This document shows, piece after piece, positions 17,801 through 25,508 of a stretch of 64,000 bases of DNA; positions within the stretch are counted from its first letter, which is position 1; each line of letters opens with the position of its first letter. The translations under genes were made by a program, and so were the position numbers. Origin of the DNA: JACVRW01 sp963739095 (GTDB taxonomy: Bacteria; Actinomycetota; Thermoleophilia; Solirubrobacterales; Thermoleophilaceae); contig CAVTZF010000018.1 in assembly GCA_963739095.1 (NCBI GenBank), positions 272,656-336,655 on the forward strand, in the 5' to 3' direction. The notes beneath the pieces were generated by a model. The model made no database searches and was not told where the DNA came from. It saw nothing but the letters and a program-made list of their open reading frames with translations.

Positions 17801-19661
17801 GTGCGGATCCTGCTCGCGACCCTTCTCGGCGCGATCGCTCTCGCGGTGGCGACCGCGCCTGCCGACGCCGCCGTGTCGCTGTCGGCGACCGGGGACGCGC
17901 GCTTCCCGGAGAGGGAATACGTGCTCACGCTTCCGGAGCACAGCCGGCTGGCGGACGGCCAGGTACAAGTGAGCGAGAACGGAAAGCCGGTGCGGGGCTT
18001 GCGCGTCGCGCCGGTCGGCGCCGACCGGCGGGCGAAGCTCGGTGTGGTGCTCGCCATCGATGCGAGCAGCAGCATGCGCGGCCGCGCCTTCGAAGAGGCA
18101 TTCGACGCCGCGCGCGCTTTCGCCCGAGAGCGCAACGGGCGCCAGCCGTTCGCACTCGTCACCTTCGGCAGCGGCTCCCGGGTCGCGCTCCCGTTCACCA
18201 ACGATGAAGGCCAGATCCACGACGCCATGCACAACCCCGGCACTCCCAGTGGCGGCACCCATATGTACGACGCCGCGCTCCGCTCCGTCGAGCTCGTGCG
18301 CGACTCCGGCCTTCCGGGCGGCTTCGTCGTCGTGCTGTCGGACGGAACAGACCACGGCAGCACCGCCGACAGCGACGAGGTGCTGGCTGCCGCACGCCGC
18401 GCGAACGTGCGCGTCTACACCGTCGGCCTCCGTTCGGATCGCTTTGATCCAGAGGCTCTTGGCAGGCTGGCAGAGGGGGGCGGCGGTGACTACTCCGAGG
18501 CGGGCACCCCCGCCGAGCTGCGGGAGATCTATCGCGCGCTCGGCGCCCAGCTCTCGAACGCCTACACGGTCGCCTATCGCTCCCTCGCCGGCCCGCGCCG
18601 CCGGGTCGAGGTTCGGGCGACGGTTGCCGGGCTCGGTGCAGCGACGGCAACGTACCGGTCACCCTCGCTCGGAGTCGGTGGTCCGGCGGGCGGCGACACC
18701 GACGGCTGGGGGTCGCCCTTGGCGGTGGTCGTGGCGATTCTGGTTGTCGTCGGGCTGGCCGGGCTCGCTCTGCTCCTGGTGCTGAGGTCGCGCCTTCAGA
18801 CGCCGCGAGAACGCGTCGCGCAGTTCGTCCGCTTGCCCGGTGAAGAAACCGATAAGGCGCAGTCCCTCACCGGACGTCTCGCCGCGGGCGCAGAGCGCTC
18901 GCTCTCCAAGGCCGGCTGGTGGGAGGGTTTCGCGACCGATGTCGACGTCGCAGACATCCGATATTCGCCCGGTCAGCTCGTCGTCGGGGCTGCCGTCGTG
19001 GCGCTCTCCCTTGGGCTGCTGGCAGCCTCCGCGGCGGGCTCGGCCGCCCTTTTCCTCGTGCCGGTGGCGATCGCGCCGCCCTTGGTCTGGGGCATCGTTC
19101 ACTGGCGCGCGGAGCGCCAACGGCGCCTCTTCGGTGAGCAGCTTGCCGATCACCTGTCGGTGGTCGGCGGTTCCTTGAGGGTGGGCCACAGTTTTCCCGC
19201 GGCGCTCGCGGCGGCACTCGACGAGGCGCCCGAGCCGGCGCGCGGGGAGTTCGCCCGCGCCATGGCCGACGAGCGCTTGGGCCGCCCGCTCGAGGACGCC
19301 CTCGAGTCGGTGGCGCGTCGGATGAACAATCGCGAGGTGGAGCACGTCGCGCTGCTGGCCAAGCTCCAGCGGGAGGCGGGGTCCGACGCGGCCGAGATGG
19401 TGGATCAGGTCGTGACCACGGTGCGCGAGCGCCAAGAGCTGCGCCGCACTGTGCGCACGCTCACGGCCCAGGGCCGGCTCTCGCAGTGGATCCTCAGCCT
19501 GCTTCCGGTGGGATCTCTGCTCTTCCTAACAGTCACCGCCCGCGAGCTATGTCGATCCGCTCTACAACACCTCGACCGGCCACATCGTCCTCGCGATCGC
19601 CGCCGCTCTAGTGGTCGCCGGCTCACTCGTGATCCGTCGGATCGTGTCCGTCGGAGTCTAA
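17801..19661 (+). CDS. tadB: VWA-domain TadB-like inner-membrane platform protein (one frameshift)
   Basis: Starts at a GTG at 17801 with a signal-type helix (RILLATLLGAIALAVATA). A von Willebrand A domain spans about residues 80-250 with an intact MIDAS: LAIDASSSMRG, the Thr in PSGGTHMYDA and the Asp in VVLSDGTDHGS. A membrane segment follows (LAVVVAILVVVGLAGLALLL, about 305-325), then a T2SSF/TadB domain (FGEQLADHLSVVGGSLRVGH; AMADERLGRPLEDALESVAR) and further helices. A single extra base near 19548 breaks the last 40 residues; the repaired end reads YVDPLYNTSTGHIVLAI and stops at 19661. The VWA domain would face outward and could bind pilin or an external ligand. About 620 aa. Confidence 0.82.
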
Positions 19662-19672
19662 GGAGATTGCGA

Positions 19673-20587
19673 ATGTTGCTCTTGCTGATACTCGCGCTCG
19701 CCCTCGGCGGTGTCGGGCTTGCCCTGGCCGCCCGCGCGGCGGTCATGCCCCGGATCCGAGCGGAGCAGAGAATCGCCCGCATTGCCGCATATGGCTACCC
19801 GGCAGGGCGGCGCGCACCGACGCCGGAGCGCGTCGCGGTGCTGCCCAGGCTCGGGGCCCTGGTCGGTAATGCGCTCCTCCCTACGACGTCACGGCAGCGC
19901 CAGGCGGACCTCCGGAAGCTGATCCTGGCTGCCGGCGCCTGGAACACCACGCCGGCAACGGTGCTGGGTTACCGTGCCCTCGCGGCGGGCGTATCCGGAG
20001 GGCTAGTGCTCTGGATGGGCCTCAGTGGCGGCTGGTCCCCATTCGTCCTGATTGTCGGTGCTGGCTATGTGGGGATCATGGGCTGGATAGCGCCCCTCTT
20101 CCTTCTCAAGGCGCGGGCACGCAGGCGCACCGAGCGCGTCGAGCTCGAGTTGCCCGAGTTGCTGGACCTGCTGGTGGTCACGCTCGAGGCCGGAGTCGGG
20201 TTCATCTCCGCGCTCCAGCGGTCGGCGGAGCGGATGACCGGCCCGCTGGCCGATGAGATCCGCCTCACGCTTCGCGAGCACCAGCTCGGCCTCGAGCATG
20301 GACGCGGCGCTCGCGAACCTGCTCGGCCGCTGCGACATTCCCGGCGTGCGAGCCTTCGTCCGCGCGGTGGTCCAGAGCGAGGCGCTCGGAACCTCGATCG
20401 GCCAGGTCATGCGAGACCTGGCGGTGGACATGCGCCGCCGGCGGCGCCAGATCATCGAGGAGAAGGCCCAGAAGGCGCCGATCAAGATGCTCTTCCCGCT
20501 CGCCTTCCTGATCCTGCCCGCGCTTCTTCATGGTCGTCCTCTACCCGGGTCTCTACGGGAATCTGCCAGGCCCTGGGCGGCTCATGA
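19673..20587 (+). CDS. tadC: TadC-like inner-membrane platform protein (frame interrupted)
   Basis: ATG at 19673 after AAGGAGATTGCGA, 11 bases past the tadB stop. Hydrophobic segments MLLLLILALALGGVGLALAA and SPFVLIVGAGYVGIMGWIA flank a cytoplasmic part. The T2SSF core is ERVELELPELLDLLVVTLEA and GVGFISALQRSAERM, then after a shift near 20296 MDAALANLLGRCDIPGVRAF and EALGTSIGQVMRDLAVDM, ending AFLILPALF and, after further shifts, QALGGS at 20587. About 300 aa, as usual for TadC. Three single-base insertions are needed. The stop overlaps an ATG (ATGA). Confidence 0.82.
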   Translation: MLLLLILALALGGVGLALAARAAVMPRIRAEQRIARIAAYGYPAGRRAPTPERVAVLPRLGALVGNALLPTTSRQRQADLRKLILAAGAWNTTPATVLGYRALAAGVSGGLVLWMGLSGGWSPFVLIVGAGYVGIMGWIAPLFLLKARARRRTERVELELPELLDLLVVTLEAGVGFISALQRSAERMTGPLADEIRLTLREHQLGLEHGRGAREPARPLRHSRRASLRPRGGPERGARNLDRPGHARPGGGHAPPAAPDHRGEGPEGADQDALPARLPDPARASSWSSSTRVSTGICQALGGS

Positions 20588-20946
20588 GTCCGGCTGCTGA
20601 CTTCCCACGATCGGCGAGCGTTCTCTGCCGGCGCTCACAGTCGCCGACGACCCGCGGTCGCGCATGAAGGGCCTGCTCGGACGGGCAGCTCTCGATTCCG
20701 ACGAGGGGCTCCTGCTGCGGCCCGGCGGGCTCGGTGCACACGGCCTTCATGCGCTTCCCGATCGACGTCGTGTTCTTGGACACGCGATGCAGGTTCATCG
20801 CGTCGGGCCCGACATGCGGCCGTGGCGCATGGCCGGCCAGCGCGGGCGCGCGCGGTGCTCGAGCTGGCGGCCGGTGCGGCGGCGCAGCGCGCCGACGCAT
20901 CGCGCCGGGTATGCAGCTGGCGCTGCGAGAGGCGGTGCCAGCATGA
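20584..20946 (+). CDS. DUF192-family protein within the tad operon (frame interrupted)
   Basis: Fragments in neighbouring frames give LTVADDPRSRMKGLLGR, GLLLRPGG, SVHTAFMRFPIDVVFLDTRC and GMQLALREAVPA: the DUF192 pattern, where the central block is usually HTFFMRFPIDVVFLD. The start is probably the ATG at 20584 that overlaps the tadC stop, but it may lie further in. DUF192 proteins are small, often exported, and of unsettled function; they recur in actinobacterial tad operons. At least two indels. Length about 120 aa. Confidence 0.65.
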
Positions 20947-20988
20947 TCGCCGGCCGCTCCGAGTCCGGACAGATAGCCGTCGGCGGAT

Positions 20989-21530
20989 ATGCCGGTCCAG
21001 CCTTCCTCAGCTTCACCGGTGAACTCCTCAGCACCGCGGCCGCTCGTTGCCGGCGGCGCTGCCGCGGCCGTGGCCTTTGGGCTCCTCGGCTTCAGCTCCC
21101 ACGGTTTGGTGGCCACCTGCTTCCTCGGGTGCGCTCGGCGTGCTCGCGGTGATCGACTACAAGCGCCACTGCTGCCGAACAAGATCGTCCTGCCGCGGCG
21201 GCGCTCGTGCTGGCGCTCCAGGTCGGGCTCTTCCCCGACCAGGCGCTCGAGTGGATCCTGGCCTCGCTCGGCACCTTCTCGGCGCTGCTCGTCCTGGCCC
21301 TCATCCGCCCCGGCGGGCTCGGGATGGGCGACGTGAAGCTCGGGCTGCTCCTCGGCGCCGGGCTCGGCGTACAAGTGGTCGGCGCGGTCGCGATCGGCTG
21401 TGCCGCGATCTGGCCGGTGGCGCTCTGGCTCCTCCTTCGCCACGGCTCCGCGGCCTTCAAGCGAGCCCTGCCGTTCGGCCCGGCGCTCGCCTTCGGCGCC
21501 GCTGTGGTGACGCTCGCCGGCGGGCTCTGA
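20989..21530 (+). CDS. cpaA: CpaA/TadV-like prepilin peptidase (frame interrupted)
   Basis: Start taken at ATG 20989; an ATG at 20943 overlapping the previous stop is an alternative, and that short leader contains SESGQIAV, reminiscent of a TadE N-terminus. The core reads ACFLG-type text, then VLAVIDYKRH, LLPNKIVLPA, and in the intact last part LIRPGGLGMGDVKLGLLLGA with the GxGD motif of aspartic prepilin peptidases; the partner Asp is in IDYKRH. Several membrane helices. Indels near 21130, 21172 and 21195 break the first half. It should cleave the Flp prepilin leader at the membrane. Last gene of the operon. Confidence 0.78.
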
Positions 21531-21586
21531 GCGACGAGCTGTCCTCGCTTGCCCCTGGCTTGGGGCCGTGCGAGCGTCCCGAGACG

Positions 21587-22246
21587 TCAGGCCGCCGCGC
21601 AGGCGTCCCTGAACAGCCCCACCGCCGTCTCGCGGTCGGGCGCGCCCAGCTTCTCAAGGAGGCCCGAGATGTGCCGGCGCACGGTCACCGGCGATACGAA
21701 CAGACGCCCGGCGATCTCCGCTGTGCTGAGGCCCTCGGCCATCAGGTCGAGCACCTCCCACTCGCGGCTCGTCAGCTCCTCGCCCCGCCGTCCGCGTAAA
21801 GGAAGGCGGCGGCGGAGCCCGCGCGTGCGGAACTCGTCGATCAGCCGTGAGACGAGGGTCCTCGGCACCGGGGCCTCGCCGGCCATGGCGCCGCGGAGGG
21901 CGTGCGGCAGGCGGGCGGGGTCGGTGTCCTTCAGGAGGTAGCCGGCGGCGCCGGCGCGAAGTGAGTCGAATAGGTCCGCGTCGTCACGCGAGACGGTCAG
22001 CATCACGACGACGCACTCGGGCAGCGCCTTGGTGATCTTGCGGGCGGCGCGGATCCCGCCGCCTGGCATGTTCACATCCAGGAGGCACAGGTCCGGCCGC
22101 TTCGCGAGCGCCAGCTCCACCGTCCCGTGAGCGTCGGCCGCCTCCCCGCAGACTTCGAAGCCGCCGTCCTCGACCGACTCGCGTACGCCCGCCCGGACGG
22201 CGGCGTGATCGTCGGCGATGACGACGCGCAAGGGCTCCTGTTTCAC
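21587..22246 (-). CDS. NarL/FixJ-family response regulator
   Basis: Predicted 219 aa. Receiver domain with VVIADDHAAVRAG and phospho-acceptor Asp57 in LCLLDVNMPGGG, then VMLTVSRDDADLF and YLLKDTD. LuxR HTH near the C-terminus (LTSREWEVLDLMAEGLSTAE; FVSPVTVRRHISGLLEKLG). ATG at 22246 overlaps the stop of the kinase gene, so it is the output partner of that kinase. It ends 57 bases from the end of the convergent tad operon. Target genes are unknown; the tad operon and the divergent TetR gene are natural candidates. Confidence 0.92.
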   Translation of the reverse strand: MKQEPLRVVIADDHAAVRAGVRESVEDGGFEVCGEAADAHGTVELALAKRPDLCLLDVNMPGGGIRAARKITKALPECVVVMLTVSRDDADLFDSLRAGAAGYLLKDTDPARLPHALRGAMAGEAPVPRTLVSRLIDEFRTRGLRRRLPLRGRRGEELTSREWEVLDLMAEGLSTAEIAGRLFVSPVTVRRHISGLLEKLGAPDRETAVGLFRDACAAA

Positions 22247-22986
22247 GGGAGCAGCGCCTCAACCTCGGTGCCGGCCCCCGGCCGAGAGCGCACCTGGAGG
22301 TCACCGCCGAGCGCCCTGACGCGCTCGCGCATGCCGACGAGACCAAAGCTGTCCGGCTTCGAGGTCGCCTCCTCGGGTGCGAAGCCGACGCCGTTGTCGC
22401 GGACCGCGAGCCGCAACCCCTCATCGTCGGAGAGCTCGATCCAGACATCGGTCGCCTCACCATGGTTCACGCCGTTGCTCACTGCCTCGCGGAGGAGGCG
22501 CAGCAACGGGTCGCGTCGCTCGGGGTCGACCTCAAGGGTCGCGTCCAGATCCAGGCGGACGCGGGCGCCTGCGCGGGTCGCGAGCTGCCTGGACAGGTCG
22601 GAGACCTCTTCCGAGAAGGGTTCGGCCCGCTGGTGCCTAAGGTCCGCGATCGCCGTGCGCAGCTCGTCAAGGGCGCGCTCGGACGCGAGCGCCAGCTGAC
22701 CAGCCTGGCCGCCCGGCTCGGCGGCCGCCATTCGCGCGCTCTGCATCTTGATATAGGCGAGCTCCTGGGCCAGGCCGTCGTGCAGGTCGCGCGCGCAGCG
22801 ACGTCGCTCCTCGAGGATCGCCGCTCGCCGTTGGTGTGCGGCGCGCGGGCGCAGGGACCGGGCAATTAGGACGCCTCCCAGGTAGGCGGCAAGCACGGCG
22901 ACCGCCGCGGGGGCGGGAGCTTCAGCGACGAACGCGGCAGCCGTCATGGCCAGCGCGGCGAACCCGATCACAATCAGCTTCTTCAT
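22243..22986 (-). CDS. NarL-type sensor histidine kinase (HisKA_3)
   Basis: Predicted 247 aa. Two short membrane helices at the N-terminus (LIVIGFAALAMTAAAFV; AAVAVLAAYLGGVLIA) with almost no external loop, then the HisKA_3 dimerisation helix with phospho-acceptor His69 in RCARDLHDGLAQELAYIKMQ, and an HATPase domain (LREAVSNGVNHGEATD; VRDNGVGFAP; GLVGMRERVRALGGDLQV). No separate sensor domain, so it must sense through the membrane or through a partner. ATG at 22986 overlaps the stop of the upstream 86-aa gene (ATGA), making that small protein a candidate accessory subunit. Cytoplasmic catalytic part, anchored in the membrane. Confidence 0.93.
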   Translation of the reverse strand: MKKLIVIGFAALAMTAAAFVAEAPAPAAVAVLAAYLGGVLIARSLRPRAAHQRRAAILEERRRCARDLHDGLAQELAYIKMQSARMAAAEPGGQAGQLALASERALDELRTAIADLRHQRAEPFSEEVSDLSRQLATRAGARVRLDLDATLEVDPERRDPLLRLLREAVSNGVNHGEATDVWIELSDDEGLRLAVRDNGVGFAPEEATSKPDSFGLVGMRERVRALGGDLQVRSRPGAGTEVEALLP

Positions 22987-23243
22987 GACCGGGCGTCGTC
23001 TCCCGGCACGTAGCCAAACTCGCGGTCGTGAACCTGGACGACGTGGGACGGCACGACGTTCTCGGTCTCGACGGCCGCCGCCATGTCGCCAACGACGCGG
23101 GTCGCGGCCTCGCGTGCCTTGACCTGATCGCGCAGCCAGCACCACGCTTTCGTGATCGCGACCGACTCGCCCTCGGTCGAACTCATCACGTAGTCCCAAG
23201 CTGCGGCCCTCTCCTCGGCCGTTCTGTCGGTCGCAATCGTCAT
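22983..23243 (-). CDS. Small protein of an uncharacterised family, copy 2 (86 aa)
   Basis: I use the ATG at 23243, preceded by GAGCGAGAAGAAACGAC, rather than the longer frame to 23330. Paralogue of the 79-aa product at 10244: shared AWD.VM..T, WLRDQVKAREAATRV, ETENVV and terminal DAR. Acidic, helical, no membrane segment. It overlaps the histidine kinase gene by ATGA and is divergent from tetR. I infer a role linked to signalling by the kinase, on context only; no known family comes to mind. Confidence 0.72.
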   Translation of the reverse strand: MTIATDRTAEERAAAWDYVMSSTEGESVAITKAWCWLRDQVKAREAATRVVGDMAAAVETENVVPSHVVQVHDREFGYVPGDDARS

Positions 23244-23384
23244 GTCGTTTCTTCTCGCTCGTTCAATCCAGTTGGTCGAGTGGCGGCGCGTGGACAGCGC
23301 TGCTTGTCGATCGGCCACGGATCCCCACACGCGTGCCCCCGCGTCAGGTCCACGGTCCCTCTATCGGCGAGAATGCAACAGTCA

Positions 23385-23412
23385 TTGACAGCTCGCCAAC
23401 AACATTTAGAAT
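23385..23412 (+). promoter_or_regulatory. Promoter of tetR, predicted leaderless
   Basis: TTGACA, 16-base spacer, TAGAAT, followed seven bases later by the tetR ATG at 23419. This is close to the sigma-70 consensus. The spacing places the transcription start on the ATG. No ribosome site precedes the ATG, which agrees with leaderless translation. A near copy lies at 10522. Confidence 0.85.
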
Positions 23413-23418
23413 CGTTTT

Positions 23419-24042
23419 ATGAGCACGACGCCGAAGTTCAGCCGCCTCGCTCCCGCCCGGCGGAGCGACGAGATCCTCGACGCGGCCAACGAGCTGTTCG
23501 CCGAGCGCGGCTACGACGAGGTCTCGGTCGAGGACATCGCGCACGCCGCCGGCGTCACCAGGGGGCTCGTGCACCACTACTTCGGCGGCCGCAAAGAGGT
23601 CTACATCGCGCTGCTCGAGCGGATCGGCGCCCAGCGCGAGGAACAAATACCGCCGCCCGTCGGCCGCAGCGCCCGCGCCCGCCTCGCGGATACCGTGTCG
23701 CGCTGGCTCGACTGGACCGAACAGAACCGCACGGTCTGGCTCGCCACGCTCGGGCGCGGCGAGGACATCGCCGACCCCGACATCAGGCGCGTCGTCACCG
23801 ACCTCGTCAGCCGCGCCGTCGCGCTACTCGCCGCCCACCACGCCGACATCGCCGACGACTCACCACGGCTGCGCTACGCGCTCGAGTGCTGGACCGGACT
23901 CAACCGCGCCGCCACACGCCGCTGGCTACAAGGCGAAGCCACCCGCGAACAGACCCACGAACTGATCGCCTCGACCCTCGAACACGTCCTACGCACCTTC
24001 GGCGCCCCACCCAAACCAAACCGGCGCACACCCCCTCCCTGA
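23419..24042 (+). CDS. TetR-family regulator, leaderless
   Basis: Predicted 207 aa. The N-terminal HTH is classical: EILDAANELFAERGYDEVSV, then EDIAHAAGVTRGLVHHYFGG, KEVYIALLERIGA. The C-terminal ligand domain is unassigned (WLDWTEQNRTVWLATLGRGE; LVSRAVALLAAHH). Codons from about 23840 onward become strongly repetitive in CGC/ACC usage but stay in frame. Divergent from the small-protein/kinase/regulator operon, which is its most likely target together with itself. The effector is unknown. Confidence 0.92.
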   Translation: MSTTPKFSRLAPARRSDEILDAANELFAERGYDEVSVEDIAHAAGVTRGLVHHYFGGRKEVYIALLERIGAQREEQIPPPVGRSARARLADTVSRWLDWTEQNRTVWLATLGRGEDIADPDIRRVVTDLVSRAVALLAAHHADIADDSPRLRYALECWTGLNRAATRRWLQGEATREQTHELIASTLEHVLRTFGAPPKPNRRTPPP

Positions 24043-24091
24043 CCGGAGAATTTCGAGGACCTCGCGAAGGGAGCCTGTTCAGCTCGCCCGA

Positions 24092-24307
24092 TTGACGGAC
24101 GAAGTGACAGCTCCCGCCGGAAGGGTGCTGTGCAAGGAAGGAGACCGGGGGCGTGAGTTCTTCGTGCTGGTCGACGGCAACGTCGATGTTGCGAGGAACG
24201 GAAGGCGCGTGGCGACCCTAGGCGCAGGCGACTTCGTAGGGGCGTCACACCACGCCACGCAGAGCGACGGCGGCGTCACGCTCGAACCTTGCCCTTCGTC
24301 CCAGTAG
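24092..24307 (+). CDS. Truncated cyclic-nucleotide-binding-domain protein
   Basis: A 71-aa frame from a TTG at 24092. AGRVLCKEGDRGREFFVLVD, then GNVDVARNGRRVATLGAGDF matches the first half of a CRP-type cNMP-binding beta barrel. The expected GE(I/M)ALL phosphate-binding cassette and the rest of the barrel are missing; the frame instead runs into GASHHATQSDGGVTLEP and stops. It is therefore a fragment, by deletion or by indel. No ribosome site is evident. Probably non-functional. Confidence 0.5.
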   Translation: MTDEVTAPAGRVLCKEGDRGREFFVLVDGNVDVARNGRRVATLGAGDFVGASHHATQSDGGVTLEPCPSSQ

Positions 24308-24330
24308 GCGTGGTGCGCCGAGGTCGCAGC

Positions 24331-24723
24331 TCAGTGCGCCGGGGGCTCCCCGCCGGTGTGGGCGAATGTCTTGTTCACGATCTTCCACTCGCCATCGAAG
24401 CACGACAGTGCGAAGAAGTCGGTGAATGACATCGTCCCCCAGAAGCCCGTCTCCTCGATTGCGGCGGTCGCCGCATCACCGACCTGCTCGATGGACACGA
24501 TCCGCGCCTCGTACGTACCGTCGACATCCGCCGGCTGGCTGCTCGCGAGCGCGAAGAACTCCTCGATTGGCAGGTCGAACCGCTGACCGGCAATGCTCCC
24601 GTACATCCGAGCATCGGGATGAAAGGCTCGGCGCAGCTGGTCGGCATCACCTGAGCGCGAACCATCGATGTACGCCTGCACGACCCCCGTGATCGCGGTC
24701 TGTTCAGCACCTGAAACGGTCAT
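24331..24723 (-). CDS. NTF2-like (lumazine-binding/SnoaL-type) protein
   Basis: Predicted 130 aa from ATG 24723. Sequence pattern of the cone-shaped NTF2 fold: ITGVVQAYIDGSRSGDADQL, RRAFHPDARMYG, then DLPIEEFFALASS, and a beta tail with AAIEETGFWGTMSFTDFFAL and GEWKIVNKTFAHTG. It resembles the putative lumazine-binding subset (about 115-130 aa). Such proteins are small enzymes or ligand binders; the substrate cannot be told. No signal peptide. It stands alone, convergent with the cNMP fragment. Confidence 0.75.
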   Translation of the reverse strand: MTVSGAEQTAITGVVQAYIDGSRSGDADQLRRAFHPDARMYGSIAGQRFDLPIEEFFALASSQPADVDGTYEARIVSIEQVGDAATAAIEETGFWGTMSFTDFFALSCFDGEWKIVNKTFAHTGGEPPAH

Positions 24724-24808
24724 GGGCGCTCCCTCCCGGTGGGTTCACGCCGACGCTACCCGGGCCACCGCGTGAAAGCAACCGATCGTCGAGCACAGGC
24801 GGTTGACT

Positions 24809-25099
24809 TCAGTCGAGCGTCTCGTAGAACTCACGCCTGCGTTCCGCTAGACGCGGGATGGCATCGCCCAGCCCGTCGCGCTTGAAGTGCTCGGTGTCGA
24901 CGTGGGCCTGGTAGGCGGCCTCGTCCGCGTACTGCTCGTACATGAAGAAGACGCGCGAGTCCTTTGGGTCGCGGTGGGGGAGGTAGAGCTGCACGCCGGG
25001 CTCGGCGCGAGAGGGCCCGAGCAGGCGCTCGATCGCGGCGGCCACCGCCTCCTCCTCTCCGTCCTTCGCGATCCAGGTGACGCACACGGCGTAGGCCAT
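24809..25099 (-). CDS. Antibiotic-biosynthesis-monooxygenase-fold (ABM) protein
   Basis: Predicted 96 aa. ATG at 25099 directly follows GAAGGAGGACATCGA, a strong ribosome site. The sequence AVCVTWIAKDGEEEAVAAAI, then LYLPHRDPKDSRVFFMYEQY, AAYQAHVDTEHFKRDG is typical of the ABM dimeric alpha-beta barrel (quinol monooxygenase/YgiN-like). It lies last in the minus-strand set with the cupin and the molybdenum hydroxylase genes, 19 bases after the cupin stop, so it is probably in that operon. Role: cofactor-free oxidation or breakdown of an aromatic or quinone-type compound, by inference. Confidence 0.82.
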   Translation of the reverse strand: MAYAVCVTWIAKDGEEEAVAAAIERLLGPSRAEPGVQLYLPHRDPKDSRVFFMYEQYADEAAYQAHVDTEHFKRDGLGDAIPRLAERRREFYETLD

Positions 25100-25118
25100 T
25101 CGATGTCCTCCTTCGGGT

Positions 25119-25508
25119 TTAGCGCTCGACGTGCCCGGAGCCGCCGTCGGGGCCCAGCACGAGGTCCCGCCCACGATCGGGCACATGGTCGAGCGGCACG
25201 GGCGCGAGCGCCTCGATGAACGTGCAGCCGCCTGCCGAGTGGAGCTCGTGCTCCAGACCGCGGTTTATCACCGCCGTGTCGCCCGCCGTCAGCGTGCGCA
25301 TCTCGCCCTCGACGGTTAGCGTGACCTCGCCCTCCAGGATCAGCATCACCTGCTCAGTGTGCTCGTGCCGGTGGCGGGGCACCTCCTTGCCGGGCTCGTA
25401 GGTGACGCGGCAGAGCAGCACCTGCTCGCCGCCGACCGCGCGCAGGTGGACGCCGCTAACGAACTCGAACGGCTGGACGCCAGTGAAGGTGCCGAACGGG
25501 GAGCTCAC
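25119..25508 (-). CDS. Cupin-domain protein
   Basis: Predicted 129 aa. A GTG at 25508 overlaps the stop of the molybdenum hydroxylase gene (GTGA). Cupin motif 1 is GKEVPRHRHEHTEQVMLILE with the His/His/Glu metal set, and motif 2 is GDTAVINRGLEHELHSAGG with the third His. A single-domain cupin, likely metal binding. Coupled translation ties it to the hydroxylase; it may act on the same substrate or product. Confidence 0.85.
   Translation of the reverse strand: MSSPFGTFTGVQPFEFVSGVHLRAVGGEQVLLCRVTYEPGKEVPRHRHEHTEQVMLILEGEVTLTVEGEMRTLTAGDTAVINRGLEHELHSAGGCTFIEALAPVPLDHVPDRGRDLVLGPDGGSGHVER

Noticed and set aside
17801..20587. A single 928-aa VWA-TadB-TadC fusion protein
   Set aside because: The open frame crosses a stop codon in the correct frame at 19661 and a ribosome site and ATG at 19665-19673. 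The fusion arises only because an extra base near 19548 puts the read into the tadC frame.
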